Of a DNA stretch of 64,000 nucleotides, positions 25,737 through 59,448 are shown piece after piece (positions within the stretch are counted from its first letter, which is position 1; each line of letters opens with the position of its first letter). The notes under the pieces were generated by a model. That model searched no databases. It saw nothing but the letters and a program-made list of their open reading frames with translations, and was not told where the DNA came from. Source of the stretch: Xestospongia bergquistia (Eukaryota; Porifera; Demospongiae; Haplosclerida; Petrosiidae); contig OZ014411.1 in NCBI GenBank assembly GCA_963965975.1, forward strand, positions 16,520,446-16,584,445, read 5' to 3'. The translations under genes and the position numbers were made by a program.

Positions 25737-26852
25737 ATGGAGGAATCCAAAGCAGAGAAAATTACTAAAACCCAGTGCAAAAGTCATGGAATATCTTGTT
25801 CCAAAGGAGTGAAAAGTGATTTTCGTATTCTTGTTCTAGGTCATACTGGCAGTGGTAAGTCGACTTTGATCAATGCTATGTTAGGAGATCACTTGGCTAA
25901 ACAATCATACTCTGCAGCTCCAACACCACACGACACAGCTGAACTACATTATAGCAATGTAGCTGGAACGGAAATTGTTGCCTATGATACACCAGGGTTC
26001 CTTGATCCTCGAATATCTACTACAGACCTCTTGGGTCAATTGAAAAATGACTATCCCATTGGATTTGACTTGATCTTGTTATGTTATAGAATAATTGATC
26101 GAATTGACAAGAAGACAGTGGAGTATCTTCAATGTTTGTGTACAAACTTTATGACCAGCCATATTGATCAACCATTTATTGTGGCTTTAACATTTGGAAA
26201 TCTCTTTTTAGAATTCAATGAAATTGCCGATCTTAAACATCAAGAAGCTAAACGAGTGGTCATAAATAGAAAAATAGATGAAATTAAGACATCATTTAAT
26301 GAGATAAGCATCAAGAGTCTTAATGGAAGGGCATTATTTGATAATATCCCATTTGTTATTACTGGTACTATGAAACAGAGACAACTACCTAACACAACAG
26401 ATTGGCTAAATGATCTTTGGATTGTTTGTTATGAGCAATGTAAATGTGATGTCAAACCAATTATTAACAACTTTCGTATTCAACTAGGTTTAGGATCTTC
26501 TATTGATGATCTTACTACAACATTAGCTACTGGTGTAGCTAAAGTTGGTATGGTTGTTAGTACTGTCATTGTTCCAGGACTTTGGTTAACTATTGGTGGT
26601 GTGACAGAGGCAATAGTAGGTGGAGATTCAGCGATGACAGGTACAACTGCAAGGAATGAACAGACAGAGAGAACTTCAAGGGCTGAACAATTAAAAGGAG
26701 CTTCAAATTTATTCACCACATCTAAGGAGCAACAAACTACTGATGTAGATACATTACATTGCAAACAAGAGATATCGTACAGTGTTGTTTACTTACCATC
26801 AGCACAAGTTGATGACTTCTCTTCTGATGTATTTAAAGCAGTAGGATTGTAG
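25737..26852 (+). CDS. AIG1/GIMAP-like small GTPase
   Basis: Single-exon gene of 371 codons. The P-loop GHTGSGKST at residues 35-43 (G1) and DTPG at 84-87 (G3) mark a TRAFAC-class GTPase; the spacing and the surrounding LINAMLGD helix resemble the AIG1/GIMAP and septin-like group. Candidate switch I threonines are T63 and T67. A clear G4 (T/N-K-x-D) is not seen; the expected place has ALTFGN, so guanine specificity may differ. A hydrophobic stretch at about residues 270-300 (VVSTVIVPGLWLTIGG and on) could anchor it to a membrane. In animals and plants these proteins act in immune and stress responses, but nothing here shows a role. Lack of introns among intron-rich neighbours could mean a retrocopy or a family that is naturally intronless. 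Confidence 0.7.
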   Translation: MEESKAEKITKTQCKSHGISCSKGVKSDFRILVLGHTGSGKSTLINAMLGDHLAKQSYSAAPTPHDTAELHYSNVAGTEIVAYDTPGFLDPRISTTDLLGQLKNDYPIGFDLILLCYRIIDRIDKKTVEYLQCLCTNFMTSHIDQPFIVALTFGNLFLEFNEIADLKHQEAKRVVINRKIDEIKTSFNEISIKSLNGRALFDNIPFVITGTMKQRQLPNTTDWLNDLWIVCYEQCKCDVKPIINNFRIQLGLGSSIDDLTTTLATGVAKVGMVVSTVIVPGLWLTIGGVTEAIVGGDSAMTGTTARNEQTERTSRAEQLKGASNLFTTSKEQQTTDVDTLHCKQEISYSVVYLPSAQVDDFSSDVFKAVGL

Positions 26853-28143
26853 TAGACCATTTAGCCTTGTAAAAATGAAGTTTCTTATATATTTCTTCAT
26901 TTTATAATAACATTACCCTATATATAATATTTATCATAAAATAATATTGTACTAATTTTAATAAATGGCAAATTCAAGGTTTTAGTTAACAGAGACCTAT
27001 TCTATACCGATGTACAAATAGGCAGTCAATGCTTGAGAAACACATACATTAAGTTCATGATAACTTACATAATTGATTTTATGTTTATGATAGATCATGT
27101 GATAAGCTCTTGGCTCTTAAAAATATAGTTATAGTTTTGGTGGTTTTAACTGTTCAGTAATCATATTCATAATTTATCATATTAATAAGCTTCATAATCC
27201 ACACACAAAAAGGAAGTAAAAACAAAAACAGTAGTTCAAGGTTGTGTTGTGTGTTATTTTTGATAGGGTGGAGAAAACTTTGTGTGTAGGACAAAATATT
27301 TCATTGATTAGTTGATAAATTAAAACAGCATTTTAGCTTTAAATTGTTAGCATACATATTAATCAAGAAACTAGCTGTGCATGGCCTTCTCAATTCTCTT
27401 TTCGAGTGTCAACTACGTATATAGGGACCATTTCCTTCTATATTAATATTACTTCCACTACCCAGTACCTCTTGGATTCCCAGCCATGTTGCTTCAAATT
27501 CATGATGGAGAATGCCACTACACTAGCACATATAGAGCACTAACTGTTAAAATTGCTTGGAACTGAAAGATGTTTTGGCATATCTATACTATCATCCAAA
27601 TTTTATAGCAACAGTTGAGTATACCAAGTCACTTGGATGTCACAAACCCCAAAACATAAGTCGTGATTGAACACAAGCAATTGTATATTAGCACGGGATT
27701 TTGCGCATACTAAATCAATAAGTTTTATTGAGTTAACACCAATCCACCGTCTTGTAAAAGTTAGCTCTACTCAATTTGCTTCGATGCAAATGTTATCACA
27801 CATCAACTACATGCTCAGAGCCAGTACCACACTACCAGTTCAGAGAATAACTATTTATAAGTTACATCATCAATGTTAGACACTCTGAATGGTTGCCTTG
27901 TGAAATGTAACAAATAAAAACAATTATACTGTTGTTGATGTTGTTGTCTGAAATAAAACAAAATATAAAGTAAAACACAATTTACAGTAACTATTATACA
28001 AGAAAAATCATTCTCCTTCCATTATGAAACATGATAGAATGTTTGCCTTTTGACATTCACCACCTGTTAAGTCAAACTGTGGTTGTTTCTAGCAATACGC
28101 AAATCAATTAAGAAAAAATTTGTAGTTGACCAGGATTATATCT
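26853..28143. other. Intergenic region without recognised genes
   Basis: AT-rich. Short open frames (for example 27667-27879) have no recognisable composition or splice context. It includes the 3' flank of the GTPase and of JMJD6. Confidence 0.5.
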
Positions 28144-49295
<21,152 letters not shown>

Positions 49296-49508
49296 TACAC
49301 ATGATGTTGTCAATTAGTAAGTGAACGAGAGCCAGCTCTTTTGTAGCTTTCACTGGTTCACCTTTTGTACTTTGGCTCCGGCCGTACTTTAACACGTGTT
49401 ATTATTAGTAAAAATTTAAATTATTATTCATGAATAATAATTAACTCCGCCTACTATTGACAAGTACAAAATAAAAAGACACATTTATAATATGGAATAA
49501 ATTAAATG

Positions 49509-50116
49509 TCAATCATCATCAGATATAAGGTTCTGCATTCCATCAGCTGGATTCATACAATCACCCATTTCTTCACACATGTTACATAAACACATGTAGC
49601 ACATGATTCCAGCACAACAGCACAACATGTATTGCATCATAGTCTGACAACACTAACAAAATAAAGCATAAAAAATATATTATTGTAGTAACCTAAATGA
49701 AATTATTTGCACTAATATATATATATATATATTATATTATATTGAATTGACAGCTCAGTACAAGTGAAACTACAGAATACACAGAAAGGATAACTAACCC
49801 CTTCATTTTTCGAGCCATTTTGTTGTTGTTGTTGTTGTTGATATGGCTGCTGATAATATTGGCCTTGTTGATAATCTGGATTGGCAGGATAATATCCTTG
49901 AGGGGGTGGTGGTGGTGGTGGCGGTGGTGGCGGTGGTAACTGTTCTTGACCTGTACCATAATAGGGTAGAGGTTGATGTCCAGTCAATGGTTGTTCAAAT
50001 TGATTATAAACAAATTGAGGTGGTGGTGGTGGTGGTGGTGGTTGGAACATTGGCCCAGTTTGTGTAGCATAGTATGGATTTAGATTGGGCGCAGGAGCCA
50101 CTGGATAACTCGACAT
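49509..50116 (-). CDS. Pro/Gln-rich small protein with Cys-rich C-terminus (CYSTM-like)
   Basis: Exons 50116-49799 and 49652-49509, phase 0 join, 153 residues. The N-terminal two thirds has two polyproline runs (8 and 12 prolines), Tyr/Gln-rich segments and a short glutamine run. The last exon encodes CCQTMMQYMLCCCAGIMCYM and more cysteines, ending NLISDDD. A Pro-rich tail-like N-terminus before a short Cys-rich hydrophobic segment recalls CYSTM1-type proteins, which associate with membranes through palmitoylated cysteines; the match is by architecture only. It lies 214 bases upstream of JMJD6 on the same strand and head-to-head with the protease gene. The splice donor GGG/GTTAGT is good; the start is the first ATG of the frame. 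Confidence 0.7.
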
Positions 50117-50515
50117 TATGATCCACTATCACCTCAACTTATAATTGTCACAGGTTGAAAAGATCTGCACTATTGAATTTGCTTCAAATAGCAATATTTT
50201 GCTTTGATCTCATGCAGTGTCTCTAACTGAACTACGAATTATTACGATCACAGCACTTCATACATAGTAATTTACTCAATTGAAGGTGTGTAGGTGCTAT
50301 CACTTGAAATGTTCACACCAACTATGTAATATGATATACATATGTATTCATTGTTATAGTACACTGTGCAGAACTTCAGTAAATGAACGTCTACATAACC
50401 CAACAAAAAGTTCTATTCATAACACTTGTCACAATCTCTGTCAATTAGCCACGCCTTTTAGCCTCGCCTATTATTTTGTCACTACCCTTTTCGCTCTGTC
50501 AATTGTAAACGAACA
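50117..50515. promoter_or_regulatory. Head-to-head spacer, possible shared promoter
   Basis: 399 bases between two divergent start codons (CYSTM-like gene and M16 protease). Contains AGCCACGCCTTTTAGCC close to the protease start. No TATA box is evident. Shared regulation is inferred from layout alone. Confidence 0.4.
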
Positions 50516-53500
50516 ATGTCCTTCAAGCAAGGTATCCCTCTTTTAGAAGCATTTGAAGATGCCGATAACGCCAAAGACGATAAAGAATCAGATGAAGATT
50601 CTGATATAGAGCCTACTGCCACTAAGTTTAAAGGTAAATATACTCCGTTCTCTTGCACTTGGAAATATTGGCTACTTGCTGGTATAATATGTATGTTGTC
50701 TATTGGTATCTTGATCTTGGGTATATCGCTGCCTCTAGCTCTTATCCACTCCAAGCAACCACAGTTCAATGATACAGTCATTCACCTCAATGATACAGTT
50801 ATTCAGTCACCATTTGATACCAGACAATACTCTGTATTCACTTTGAACAACAGTTTAAGAGTCATGGTTATTTCCGATAATGAAACTCAAGTCAGTGCTG
50901 CAGCAATGGATGTGGCTGTAGGAAGTTTTAGCGATCCTCCCAATTATGAAGGTCTAGCACATTTTTGTGAACACATGCTGTTTTATGGCAGTAAAAAATA
51001 TCCTGAAGAAGGAGCATACTCAGATTTTCTTACCAGTCATGGTGGATACGATAATGCATACACGTCATTTGAGAATACCAACTATTTCTTTAAAGTCAAT
51101 TCAGAATATTTACATGATGCTCTTGATCGGTTTGCACAGTTTTTTATAGCTCCCATTTTGTCTCAAGACGGAGTGAGTCGTGAAGTTAATGCTGTCGATG
51201 CTGAACATAGAAAGAATTTACAGAATGATGGTTGGAGACTATGGCAATTATTAAAAAACATATCTAATCCATATCATCCATTTCATCAATTTAATACTGG
51301 AAACTTAGAGACATTGAATAAACCAGATATTGTTAGTGTACTTACTAACTTCTATCAATCACACTACTCTGCTAACCAGGTTAGATATACTATATAATGT
51401 ATTAAAGTCTTAACCAACTTCCTTGTTATTTACTACTACCATTTTGTATTATTATATACTATGCCCTTTTGAATGCATATACTCATGGGAAGAAGTCTTA
51501 CCATTACTTGTATTACTAAGTTATACTAACAGTCTTTATATCTATGTAAACATTTTGTAGTACTGGGAATCCATAATGACATGTAAAATCACAAGAAAGA
51601 ATACTATTGCCAAAAAAATTTGAAGTGTCTCAATTTTCTTATATTAGTTGTGTATTTTTAGATAAACACTTGAGCAAGCAAACCTAGTATTTTAAATGAA
51701 GGCTGATTATATTATATCATGTAGCTCATTGTGTATAGGTTCTTTTATTGCTGCCTCTAATGGTTGTAACAAAATACATTTCCTACATCAAGAACGCAGA
51801 CTGTAGATAATAACTATATAAACAAACACAGACCTTGTATCTATCACTGTGTGTATAACATTGTATTAAGAGATTGGTAGAGCTTAGACAAACTAGAGGT
51901 ATATATATATATCTGTAACACAAATATTAAATATTGAAGGTAATTTACGTGTCTAGAAATAATTATAAGACCAAGTAACACATCAGTTATAAGTGTGTCA
52001 TTCTTGTCTCCTTTCACTCTGTTTATCATTGTGGGCTTCTGGTACTCTAATAATACATACATTGATTCATGAGAGACAGAGAGATAGACTTGTCCATGTA
52101 GTACATTTGTTTATACTATGTGTTTACGGATGTATTTTTTTAAATCCACAGATGCAACTTGTTATCTATGGAAGAGAAGACATTGCCAATTTAACAAGCT
52201 ATGCTAAGTCTATCTTTTCTCCAATTTCTAACAAAAATATACAGAGACCTTACTTCTCTAATACTTCCTTTCCTGCTCCTTTTAATAGCAAGATAGTCTA
52301 CTATATTCCAGTAGCCAATGTAGACAAGTTAACACTATATTGGCAAGTAGCTCCTCTTAGACAAAAATATCGAGAACAGGTGAGCAAAATATGATATAAG
52401 GTGTATACTGTATAGAGTTTTTAACACCTTTTAAGACCAATATTATATTGTATAAATTGAAATATTGCAAGAGATGTTTATTATGACCATTTTGACAGTT
52501 GTTTATAAAATTTTAAAGTAAATTCAGTTTGTTTGTAACAGATGTGGTTGTAAATGGTAAATTGCATTGATTATAAACAAATCATGTTTTATAGTTGTCC
52601 TTTCCACTGTATGTGATGTTAGCAAAACTATATTGATACAAGATTGTGTTGTTAGTAGACTATTATTGACAAAGATCATTTACTTAGTAATAACATTATT
52701 ATAACATCTGTTGTGTTACACCCTTACAAAGACATGATGTACATGTGCATTAATGACTTGGCTTCATGTTGTCATGTCTACATTATTAATGTAACAATAA
52801 TTATTGCCTATTCATTGTTATTGTATTTGTTAAGTCATGATTTCCTCTGCAATGTGACTATAAGTCTTAATTATACACTAATTGTAAAGTGTGTAGACTT
52901 TATTTCTTTGAAATTACTCTCAATAGACAGTTTGTTCTGATAATGATATATAAGTAATAGTTTAGCTATTTATTACTTTATTACATCAATTATTACATAA
53001 TAATTGCATCTCTACACTAAAAGAGTAGATGTTATTGTAACAATAAGAACCCATTGTCCAACAGTCTATAATAGAATAACAATAAGACTTGGACATTAGG
53101 ATCTTGTTGATCAAAAAGTATTTAGGATAAACCGAGCTAAAACACTGGTAGACTTTTAGGTATATTTGCTTAGTATCCTCTGTTGTGCTGTTTTTCTCTT
53201 AATATACATGATACAGTATCTGACATACATGAAATAATGATTTAGCAGGGTTTTTGTTATTTAAATATGTATTATTCATTAACTTATGTTTTAGTTGTGT
53301 GCTCACATTTCACACATTTAGTTCACATGTGTTATTCTTTTAATGTTTTCCAAACACCTACATCGTAATTAGAGTATATGATATAAGAAGACATTGTGTA
53401 ACACTAATACATTAAGTGTTGATACTTACAATAGTGATATAACAATTATAATAGTAAATGTTGTAATTATGGTGTTACGTGATTGATCTATACATGAATT

Positions 53501-56500
53501 CATTATTGTGTATTAGTTCTCATGTAGTATTACATATATATTATATAGGTATCAAACATTCTGTCTGAGTTGTTAGGTCATGAGGGACATGGCTCTGTTT
53601 TAAATTATCTCAAGACTAAACAGTGGGCTATTGCACTCTCAGCTGGTAAGTATGTTATCTAGAGTCTTTTGATAGCCTCTGTAACTGTTAATATATCAAA
53701 GCCTATATTCTATTCAGAACACTTCCATGTTAGACAAGAGGCATGATTTCACAAATAGGCTATTATTCTGACACTATATGTAATGAACTATAGTTTACAT
53801 ACAGGCTTCATGAATATTCTAGAAGCCACTCCATGTTGACATGTAAATTAATCTTTATATGTTTTATGTCTCACTTTCTTGATCTTCCAGGTACAGATGT
53901 ATCTACTGATACATACACATTTGTGGCACTTGATGTGACTCTCACACAAAATGGTCTATCTCACATTAGTGAAGTGATTGCTGCTATTATACAATATATC
54001 AAATTGTTACAGAATCTTAATGAGTCAGAAATGAAACAACATTGGAATGATTTTGTCAAAGTAGCAACTATCAACTTTGATTACTACACTAAAATCAGTC
54101 CTGATAAATATGTCAGGTAAGTAATAGTGATTAGTAGAATTTCAAAATTTACATTACACCTCTCTCTCTCTCTCTCTCTCTTCCTCTAGTACTTTAGCTA
54201 GTACTATGCGTATAGTGACTGATCCTAATGACTTCCTTAAAGCTCCTCAACGATTTGTCTTTAGCTATTCTCTCATCTCATCTGTTGTGTCTTCTCTTAC
54301 TCCTTCCACTCCTATTATTTTTATTGGATCACAAAGCCTGTCACAACCTCAACAAGCTGTTATTGATCTTCCACACCCACAATCACTTACATTAACTGAA
54401 CCAATTTATGGAACACAATATGAAGTAAGACATGTACTTTAATCTTGTGTCCAAAGAGCATGACTAAGTATTAAATTTTACACTGTTAAGTTAGTGTACA
54501 TGCAAGATCTATTTATTGTCATGATACTGGTTAGTTTGTGATCTTTGTATAAATTTGAAGTACCTATGCTTGAAGGAGCTGAGAGAGGGGGCTTAAAGTA
54601 GATACGCTTTAGAAAAGAGAAAGGAGGGAGGTTTGAAATACATATGCTTGAAAGTGAAGAGGAAGGTTAAGTGTTCTATCTAGTATACATTTTCTCTTTC
54701 CATTAGATAATGTCCATACCAGAAAGTGTTATAAACCAATGGACTACTACTTCTATCACTACCCTCAAATTACCAGTTCAAAATTGCTTTATTCCTCATG
54801 ACTTAAATGTCTTACCTTTACCATCTACACCTCAACAACAACCTATGAAAATTAATGAAGGTACAGCTATCACCTATATTGTATAGTGCAATATTAATGT
54901 AAAGTCATCTGTATTATATAGTGTTATATTAACATAGGTACAGCTATTACCTATACTGTATAGTGCAATATTAATATGTGGTCACCTGTATTATATAGTG
55001 CTATATTGATGTAGGTACATGGAGTCAGTAATCAACTATATATATTGTAGAGTATGTATGCTCTAATATATTATAATGAACTTGAATTAGTTTTAATTGA
55101 GGGCCTATGTACAAAGTTGCACAAACACTTTAGAGGGGGGTGGCTGCTTATGTTTAGTTATTTGATACTGATCCTATTAAATACCTAGGTCTGCCCTAGT
55201 ATTGAATGACACTATTGTACTCAATAAAGATAATTTAATTTTTATTATTTAGATAAAGAAGGTCTCACAGTGTGGTGGCTACAGGACTCACAGTTTCGTA
55301 AACCTAAAGTTGTTATAAATTGTAATATATATTCACCACAAACTAACTATTCACTCTATAATCCTGAATGGACAGGTAAGATCATTGTCAGAGGACTACT
55401 ATTGTACCTGATATTATATTATTAGTAAATGTTGTGTACTATTATGTCTTACTGTAATATTTATTGACTAAGTGATTTAGGGTAATATTTCTAGCTATAA
55501 TGAGAGATGTAGTTACTGTTAGCAGTATTAGTTTTTGAATTGACACAGAGCTTCACTCCATTAACAAATGTTAGGATATCAAATAACTAAATATGTACCT
55601 TAACAAATATAATCTGTTCTTTTGTTTATCATTGCGACTAAATTCATTTTATCAAAATCTCTAATTGTCTACTTCAATTTGGCAACTCAAATTATATACT
55701 TAGATAATATTTTTTTAAATACACATTTTAACTTTATTCACTAACTCTATTTTCCTATTGTCAGCTCTCACATTATTGTATACTGGTGTTGTCTCTAATA
55801 TCCTTAATCCTGAAATATATCCAGCAGCTCTTGTTGGTTATTCAACTACCATAATTCCCAATGCTCATGGACTGCAGCTGACACTGTCTGGTTTTACTGA
55901 TACTGAAGTGATGATGAAAGTCATTGATCTATTAGTAAATGGTAAAACAAGATGGATGGTTAACTTATTATAATGAGTCTTGAAAGTGGCCATGTTTTAG
56001 TCTGAATGTGATATTATTTACAATTATTATTTCATATTACCAATATGAATTTTCTCAACTATTATGGTTTACAATTTCTGGCACATTTTCTTTCTAGAGC
56101 ATGTTAATCTCATGTTGATATTGTGAACAAGTTATGATGAGCTTTATAATAAATATGAAATGTACCCTTAGAAGCTTTGAAAGTATCAATCGTAGGCATC
56201 AATAGAATAGTAGTATTTTAAGATGTGAACTACAGCAGTCTTCTAACTGTTTTGACAAAAACATTGTCAAATATTTAATAAAATGAGTATCATCATATGA
56301 TGTTAACTTTTGTTACTATAGCTATGACAAATAAGACTGTTCTAAGAGATATGGATATATTCTCTCTGTCATTGGAACAGTTAACAACATCTCTTAATAA
56401 CTACAACTACACTGCATTACCTTATCATTATGTCTACCAATATATACAGAGGTAAATATAACTATATTACCTATATATACAGAGGTAAATATAACTATAT

Positions 56501-59448
56501 TACCTATATATACAGAGGTAAATATAACTATATTACCTATATATACAGAGGTAAATATAACTATATTACCTATATATACAGAGGTAAATATAACTATATT
56601 ACCTATATATACAGAGGTAAATATAACTATATTACCTATATATACAGAGGTAAATATAACTATATTACCTATATATACAGAGGTAAATAGTACTGACTCT
56701 AAAGAATGTCTTTGCTGGTTTAGCTATATATTTTTGGTTTGAATTCTACCACTTGTCAAGAAAAATGAGATCAATAAAAGACTATATTAACTGTACATGA
56801 ACTCTCCTAATTGCTAGTTGTTGATATACTTTACAAGTTAAACTAAATACTATGTGGTTTTTTCAGCTGCATCTCTCTTTCTCTCTCTCTTTCTGTTTTT
56901 ATATTTAGTATTGTAATGGACCGACCTTCCTGGCATTATTGGCAATTGTTACAAACACTTCAAAGTCCTACTCTCACCACTGATAAATTAATACTCCATA
57001 TGACATCACTATTTAGTGGACCCTCTACACTACTTTGTTTTCTTAATGGCAATATCAATGAAAGTCAAGTAAGACAATAATTCTGTGTTTCTATAATTTG
57101 TCAGTGTAACACCACCAAATACAGATTATCCACTTATAGTAGATTAGGATTATGACACTTTGATTGATTATTAAGGATAGTGATATAATTATTATGATTT
57201 CAACATAAAAACTTCTAAAATTATTATTTTTTATCTATCCTATCTAATGCCAATTATTTTTAAAAATGACTCTATCTTTATTATTTGTGTTTGATGTAGC
57301 AGTATCAAATATCATTGTAATGTAATATTTATGTCTATACTTTGTTCTTCTGTGTAGGCTCTAAATTATGCTAAGGCTTTATCTCGAGTGATATCTGTGT
57401 TATCGTCTGTTGATCCTAGAGGTTTATTTACTGGTACCAGATTACCTCTATCTCCTGGAAATTACAGTGTTATCGTTCCATCTCTTAACCCACAAGATAT
57501 TAACTCTGTTGTCAATGTTGTCTTCCAAGTAAGTTAACACTGTCTTTGGACATCATTAATGTTTGTAATTTATCATATTAATAATATGTCTTCCTGATAT
57601 GTTACATGTAGTTACAGTATATTTTGTGGATGTATCATAGGTATCAACAGTACTATATATGCCATGTTGGATCAAGTGTGCTATATGAAAACTTATACAG
57701 AACTGTAGCTGTGGTCATTTCTATAATTGAATTGTTGTTTTGTGGCTAGCATAAGCAATTAAAACAATTACCACACTTCTTTGTGGCTTCATCAAGTGAT
57801 CAGCCTAAGCATTGCTATAAATCATTTAAAGTACTATTGTGTTCTTATTCAGCACAGGATATATTTTACTCTGGGTATAGTTTTGATGCTCATACAGCAC
57901 TAAGCTTCATATGAGATCTCACCTCTTGTACAATGTATTGTGTATAGCACTTGGAACAGTGCTTTATTTAATACATATAATAATAATACATATGCTTTAG
58001 CTATTACATATAATTATATTAATATGTCTTCTCTACAGATTGGTCCTGTCTGTAGCGTAAACAATGTTGGACAACAGTGTTCTCCATCCTCTCTGACCAC
58101 ACGGGCATTGGCTTTTTTAATGACATTAGCCATACAGGTACTGCTATCAGATAAAATGTTATACCAACATCTTTTGTGGTTTATAATAATATAGTATTAA
58201 TTACTAGTACTAGACTACTTAGAATAAACTACTATAATAATAAATACAACTACATATAATTAATTATTAGTTAATTGTTGGTAGATTAACCAAATTTTGA
58301 TGTGCTTTAATTATTTTACTGATGTAACATTAGCTATGTACAGAAGCCAAGGATGGACATTCCATTTACCAATTGAATCAAATGTGATTATACAGAGTTG
58401 GAATGTCTGTATTTAGCTTTCATATATAACATACCTACAATATACAACCGAAATCAAGAACCCAACCCAACTGGAAATATCTTGCTGACACTTGATTCTA
58501 AGAGATGACTTGTGGTATTTGCACTCTGTGTTTTATTAAGCAACAAGAAAAGCCTAATAAAAATTAGAAATGGCACACATACCGAAAATAGAATAAGGAA
58601 AGGAATTGGAACTCATCAACTAGATAGTTAATTGGAACTTTCAAATATGCAAAGGTACAAAGAAGAAATAGAAAATAGAAATTGGATTGTCCATCCTTGG
58701 CTTCTGTAACTATGTATACCTGCTATTTCTATCATGTTTCCCAAATAATATGTATCATATTCTAAACATAATGTAAATAGACTTTAGTATAGGATATGCA
58801 TATCTGATATCTATAATAGTGTAGACTAGCTGGGCACTGGACACTGGTGTTCTTTAATTAGAGTGAATTTTATTAACCTTACATATAATATTTTATTTTA
58901 AGGTTGCTTTTGCCTTTCTTTTATAGCAATCTTGTTTTGATGTCCTCCGTACTAAACAGCAGCTGGGATATGTTGCATACTGTACACTACGAACTAATCA
59001 AAATATCATCTCGTTTCAAGTTTTGGTACAAAGTGGTACTCGAAATGCCTCTCTTATTTTAGACAGGATAGATCAATTTTTACTGGACTCTATTGAACAT
59101 TTAAACCAATCTGTCTCCTCGTTAAAGTTAGAAAGCATCAAGAATGTCTACCGAGAAATTCTCGCACGTAAAGACCTTGATCTTAACGATGCTACTTCTC
59201 GAATATGGTATCAGATTAGCTCTGGTCTTGAACAGTTTAATTACAGGAGTCAAGTCAACGATACCCTCAACTCTATTACTAGTCAGAATGTTACACAGTT
59301 TTATATTGACCATATTATAAATCCATTAACTGCTAAAAAATTAGTCATTGCAGTGTATGGTAAAGGTACTAAGAAAACATTAGATGCTGTTATAACTTAC
59401 TCTTTGGACTACACACAGGTTGATCCACAAGCTAAAGGATACCCATAA
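50516..59448 (+). CDS. ide-like: Membrane-anchored M16A metalloprotease, insulin-degrading-enzyme type
   Basis: Zinc peptidase of the inverzincin family; IDE degrades insulin, amyloid-beta and other small peptides inside a closed chamber. Exons 50516-51379, 52152-52379, 53549-53645, 53891-54116, 54190-54424, 54707-54860, 55253-55375, 55765-55941, 56322-56451, 56909-57068, 57358-57528, 58039-58137, 58927-59448; 3,186 bases, exactly 1,061 residues. The inverted zinc motif HFCEH is at 149-153 and the third ligand is E230 in VNAVDAEHRKN, 77 residues on as in human IDE (H112 to E189); E223 matches human E182. The last exon has SCFDVLRTKQQLGYVAY, the conserved C-terminal-half block. Unlike human IDE it has an acidic cytosolic tail and a membrane helix at about 50-77, so a type II ectoenzyme is predicted. 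HFCEH and the lack of a long acidic insert argue against nardilysin. Confidence 0.92.
54160..54184. repeat. (CT)n tract at a splice acceptor
   Basis: TCTC run just ahead of the acceptor at 54188-54189; acts as the polypyrimidine tract of the exon starting 54190. Confidence 0.8.
56452..56682 (+). repeat. 33-bp minisatellite, seven units, each carrying a copy of the exon 9 splice donor
   Basis: The unit starts GTAAATATAACTATATTACC and ends TATATATACAGAG. Units begin at 56452, 56485, 56518, 56551, 56584, 56617 and 56650; an eighth donor is at 56683. Copies look identical. The first GTAAAT is the proposed donor of the protease exon 9 (ends 56451), and the end of that exon (ATATACAGAG) is itself the end of a unit. 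Confidence 0.95.
58341..58706. mobile_element. 366-bp MITE with about 25-bp inverted ends
   Basis: In the last protease intron. The left end CAGAAGCCAAGGATGGACA is matched exactly, inverted, at 58688-58706; similarity continues for several bases inward. GCTATGTA on the left and ACTATGTA on the right (two bases outside) look like an 8-bp target duplication with one change. CAG...CTG ends suggest hAT parentage. No coding capacity. Confidence 0.65.

Noticed and set aside
27667..27879. Small plus-strand frame between GTPase and JMJD6
   Set aside because: No recognisable composition, start context or splice partner.
49843..50067. Plus-strand frame rich in Val opposite the polyproline region
   Set aside because: Antisense shadow of GGT/GGC runs; the minus-strand reading has an ATG, a donor and a phase-matched second exon.
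56452..56682. Possible CRISPR-like array
   Set aside because: Units are back to back with no spacers, and the setting is an animal intron.
56430..56690. Open frame made of repeated IYRGKYNYITY units, as a repeat protein
   Set aside because: It is the 33-bp minisatellite read in a frame other than exon 9's; it stays open only because the unit is a multiple of three.
50516..59448. Nardilysin as the identity of the M16 protease
   Set aside because: Nardilysin usually has HFLEH and a long acidic insert near the active site; here it is HFCEH without the insert, and the acidic part is N-terminal to a membrane helix.
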